In this document: positions 61,611 to 64,000 of the stretch, piece after piece | How positions within the stretch are numbered: the stretch's first letter is position 1 | How the letters are laid out: every line of letters begins with the position of its first letter | Source: Paenibacillus psychroresistens | Lineage (GTDB): Bacteria; Bacillota; Bacilli; Paenibacillales; NBRC-103111 | Direction of reading: 5' to 3' | Assembly: GCF_009728935.1 (NCBI RefSeq) | Contig: NZ_CP034235.1 | Location: 3,696,001 to 3,760,000, forward strand | DNA length: 64,000 nt | Program-made: the position numbers and the translations under genes | Notes under the pieces: model-generated | The model's database searches: none | What the model saw: only the letters and a program-made list of their open reading frames with translations | Told to the model about the DNA's origin: nothing

Positions 61611-62627
61611 ATGAAAACAATTGAGCAATTAGAGCTTGAGCTAGCGAAGCCTTCAGAGGCGTTAATTAAGGATTTAACCCAGATTGAAGGGGATATTATG
61701 CTTTTGGGTATTGGAGGTAAAATGGGTCCAAGCTTAGCAAGATTAGCAAAAAACGCCTTAAAGGAAGCAGGCATTAATAAAAAAATTTATGGAGCTTCAC
61801 GTTTCTCTGATAAAGCGCTGCGGAATGAATTGGATAACGATGGTGTTGAAACGATCGCTGTCGATTTGCTTGATGATGCACAGCTGCAAAAATTGCCAGA
61901 TGTGAGAAACGTGATCTATATGGCTGGAAATAAATTCGGGACAACAGGAAATGAGCATTTTACTTGGGCCATGAATGCTTATTTACCGGGGCGAGTGGCA
62001 GAGAAGTATAAGGATTCGCGCATTGTTGTTTTCTCAACGGGAAATGTGTATCCATTGACACCCGTTTTCAATGGCGGGGCTACTGAACAAACACCAACTG
62101 GGCCTGTCGGGGAATACGGACAATCCTGTTTAGGACGTGAACGAATTTTTGAGCATTTTGCCCACAAATATAAAATTCCAATGACTATATTTCGCTTAAA
62201 TTATGCCGTAGATTTGCGTTATGGCGTGCTGCTTGAAATTGCTAAATCGGTTAAAGCAGGTAAAGCGGTTCAATTGGGTACTGGGCATGTGAATGTTATT
62301 TGGCAGGGGGATGCTAATGAGTGGGCAATCCGCTCCTTGAATGTTTGCCAGACACCTCCAACGGTATTGAATGTATCGGGTCCAGAAACCATCTCATTGC
62401 GCTGGGTTGCCGCATTATTCGCTAAACGATTTGGGCTAGAGCCTCAATATGAGGGAGTAGAATCGGCTACGGCTTTATTAAGCAATTGTTCGAAAGCTCA
62501 TCAGCTTTTTGGTTATCCACGCGTATCCTTGCTGCAAATGATTGATTGGATAGCAGAGTGGGTAGCGGATGGCGGGGAAATGTGGAACAAACCTACTCAT
62601 TTTGAGGAAAGAGAAGGTAAATACTAA
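61611..62627 (+). CDS. NAD-dependent epimerase/dehydratase (extended SDR)
   Basis: 338 residues. Rossmann motif reads LLGIGGKMGPSLARLA near residue 35 rather than GxxGxxG at the very start, FSTGNVYP near 144, and VGEYGQSCLGRERIFEHF near 168. At the usual YxxxK site the Lys is replaced by Cys (Y-G-Q-S-C). AGAGGAAAG ribosome site. First gene of an operon with a DHDPS-family protein and a serine-dehydratase-like subunit; the start of the next gene overlaps its stop by one base. The substrate is probably a sugar or sugar acid. Confidence 0.83.
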   Translation: MKTIEQLELELAKPSEALIKDLTQIEGDIMLLGIGGKMGPSLARLAKNALKEAGINKKIYGASRFSDKALRNELDNDGVETIAVDLLDDAQLQKLPDVRNVIYMAGNKFGTTGNEHFTWAMNAYLPGRVAEKYKDSRIVVFSTGNVYPLTPVFNGGATEQTPTGPVGEYGQSCLGRERIFEHFAHKYKIPMTIFRLNYAVDLRYGVLLEIAKSVKAGKAVQLGTGHVNVIWQGDANEWAIRSLNVCQTPPTVLNVSGPETISLRWVAALFAKRFGLEPQYEGVESATALLSNCSKAHQLFGYPRVSLLQMIDWIAEWVADGGEMWNKPTHFEEREGKY

Positions 62628-63694
62628 TGACAAACCTCAAAAGATTAAGTTCGGAATTAAATCGGGCACTGCACGAAGGATTAGTTATCCCAGCTCATCC
62701 ACTTGCGCTGGATTCAGATCGTCAGCTTGATGCAGGTCGCCAGCGAGCGTTGACACGTTATTATATCGCTTCAGGAGCTGGAGGTATTGCCGTTGGCGTC
62801 CATACGACACAATTCTCTATTCGGGATAAAGCTATCGACTTATATGAAACTGTCTTACGATTAGCTGCTGAAGAGGTTCAAAAAGCGAAGCTAGATCGAC
62901 CCTTTATTCAAGTAGCCGGGATTTGCGGCCCAACTGAACAAGCCGTTGCAGAGGCGATTTTAGCAGCTAAGCTAGGTTATGATGTTGGCTTAGTAAGCAT
63001 GGGAGGACTACAGGATTTAACGGAAGCCCAGTTAATTAAGCGCGTTGAACAAATTGCAGAGCATATCCCGGTATTTGGTTTCTATCTCCAACCATCCGTG
63101 GGTGGAAGGATACTCAGCTTTGATTTTTGGAAGGCTTTTGCCGATATTCCAGGTGTTGTTGCGATTAAGATGGCGCCGTTCAATCGCTATCAAACCATTG
63201 ATGTTGTACGTGCTGTATGCTACTCTAAACGGTGTGATGAAATTGCTTTATATACAGGAAATGATGATAATATTGTTAATGATTTGTTGACTACTTATCG
63301 GTTCAATATTGAAGGTAAATCAATAGAGAAAACGATTGTTGGTGGCTTGCTTGGACATTGGGCGGTATGGACTCAAAAAGCAGTTGAATTGCTGGAACAA
63401 ATTAAATTAGTCCGCAACAACCAAGAAATCAGCAAAGATTGGTTAATGAAGAATATTGCTATTACAGACAGCAATGCAGCATTTTTCGATCCTTCGCATC
63501 ACTATGAGGGATGTATTCCAGGGATTCATGAGGTATTGCGTCGACAAGGTTTATTAGCCGGACTTTGGTGCTTAGATCGAGAGGAAATACTTTCACCCGG
63601 TCAATTAGAAGAAATTGATCGAGTTTATGCAAGTTATCCGAGCTTAAACGATGATGCTTTTGTAAAGCTTCATTTGAATGAGTGGTTAAAATAG
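62627..63694 (+). CDS. Dihydrodipicolinate synthase-family aldolase/lyase
   Basis: 355 residues, longer than DapA (about 290). TIM-barrel with the GAGGIAVGVHTTQF segment near residue 50, Tyr in PVFGFYLQP near 147 and the Schiff-base Lys in VVAIKMAPF near 178. Family members include DapA, N-acetylneuraminate lyase and KDG aldolases. The context of epimerase plus dehydratase points to a sugar-acid aldolase rather than lysine biosynthesis. Starts by one-base overlap (TAATG). Confidence 0.86.
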   Translation: MTNLKRLSSELNRALHEGLVIPAHPLALDSDRQLDAGRQRALTRYYIASGAGGIAVGVHTTQFSIRDKAIDLYETVLRLAAEEVQKAKLDRPFIQVAGICGPTEQAVAEAILAAKLGYDVGLVSMGGLQDLTEAQLIKRVEQIAEHIPVFGFYLQPSVGGRILSFDFWKAFADIPGVVAIKMAPFNRYQTIDVVRAVCYSKRCDEIALYTGNDDNIVNDLLTTYRFNIEGKSIEKTIVGGLLGHWAVWTQKAVELLEQIKLVRNNQEISKDWLMKNIAITDSNAAFFDPSHHYEGCIPGIHEVLRRQGLLAGLWCLDREEILSPGQLEEIDRVYASYPSLNDDAFVKLHLNEWLK

Positions 63695-63720
63695 TAATTG
63701 GACAGTTGAGGAGGCTACCT

Positions 63721-64000
63721 ATGCGTTTTAAAGATGTATTTTCGATTATTGGTCCCGCAATGATTGGCCCTTCCAGCTCACATACAGCAGGTGCGGTTCG
63801 CTTAGGACGAGTGGCTCGGCATATTCTAGCTGAAGTACCGCAAAAAGCCGAAATTACCTTTTACGGATCTTTTGCGGAAACCTATCAGGGGCATGGTACC
63901 GATTATGCTATCATTGGAGGCTTGCTTGATTATGAAACCTTCGATCAACGTATTGCAACTTCACTGGCAACAGCAGAACAAATGGGGATTGAGATTAGCT
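63721..64000 (+). CDS. sdaAB: L-serine dehydratase, iron-sulfur type, beta subunit (partial)
   Basis: First 93 residues; the gene runs off the window. FKDVFSIIGPAMIGPSSSHTAGAVRLGRVAR is the hallmark SdaAB opening (shown from the translation in two parts: FKDVFSIIGPAMIGPSSSHT, AGAVRLGRVAR). TTGAGGAGG site. SdaAB with SdaAA deaminates L-serine to pyruvate using a 4Fe-4S cluster; in this operon a related dehydration of a sugar acid is also possible. Confidence 0.88.
   Translation, partial: MRFKDVFSIIGPAMIGPSSSHTAGAVRLGRVARHILAEVPQKAEITFYGSFAETYQGHGTDYAIIGGLLDYETFDQRIATSLATAEQMGIEIS

Overview
The window looks like chromosome of a low-to-moderate G+C, spore-forming Firmicute, most likely Paenibacillus or a close relative. 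The evidence is strong AGGAGG-type ribosome binding sites, TTGACA/TATAAT promoters, GTAATNATTAC Zur boxes of the Bacillus type, a SpoVB-like flippase, and the proteins themselves (YugN domain, ZagA/YciC GTPase, cysteine-poor L33 paralogue, LTA-synthase family). I see no rRNA, tRNA, CRISPR array or phage structural gene.

Layout. 1-5.6 kb: a tight plus-strand sugar-metabolism operon (PfkB kinase, MDR dehydrogenase, SMP-30 lactonase-like protein, hydroxyacid dehydrogenase, shikimate-dehydrogenase-like protein, cupin phosphoglucose isomerase). 5.7-6.1 kb: a decayed flavin-oxidoreductase remnant. 6.1-9.2 kb: fatty acid hydroxylase family protein, CopC-CopD fusion, YugN-CBS fusion. 9.3-18.7 kb: a complete Kdp potassium system with a KdpD sensor that lacks its N-terminal domain, KdpE, KdpFABC, and a separate protein carrying that N-terminal domain twice. 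18.7-24.9 kb: CorA, a TIGR03943/DUF318 permease pair flanking an LTA-synthase-like protein, and a polysaccharide-deacetylase-like lipoprotein.

24.9-35.1 kb is a metal-homeostasis island: ZnuA-like binding protein, a manganese-type ABC transporter with an MntR-like operator, two COG0523 GTPases, the regulator Zur, a zinc-free L33 paralogue and ZnuB/ZnuC. Zur-box sequences lie at the znuA-like, zagA-like and znuCB promoters. The genes make a coherent zinc-starvation response: uptake, zinc allocation by GTPases, and replacement of a zinc-binding ribosomal protein.

35.2-61.4 kb is an accessory region: small, mostly plus-strand, single-gene units (lipoproteins, VOC protein, phosphotransferase, kinases, histidine phosphatases, acetyltransferase, HEAT, SUKH-like and ankyrin proteins). 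Many are followed by a copy of a 70-100 bp repeat that usually contains a terminator hairpin between AACGG-type cores. A group II intron sits right after one copy, and IS3 and IS1182 elements are inserted. Several genes here are broken by single in-frame TAA codons or one-base frameshifts, often in A-runs. 61.6-64 kb returns to sugar/amino-acid metabolism (epimerase, DHDPS-family aldolase, start of an L-serine dehydratase beta subunit), which runs off the window.
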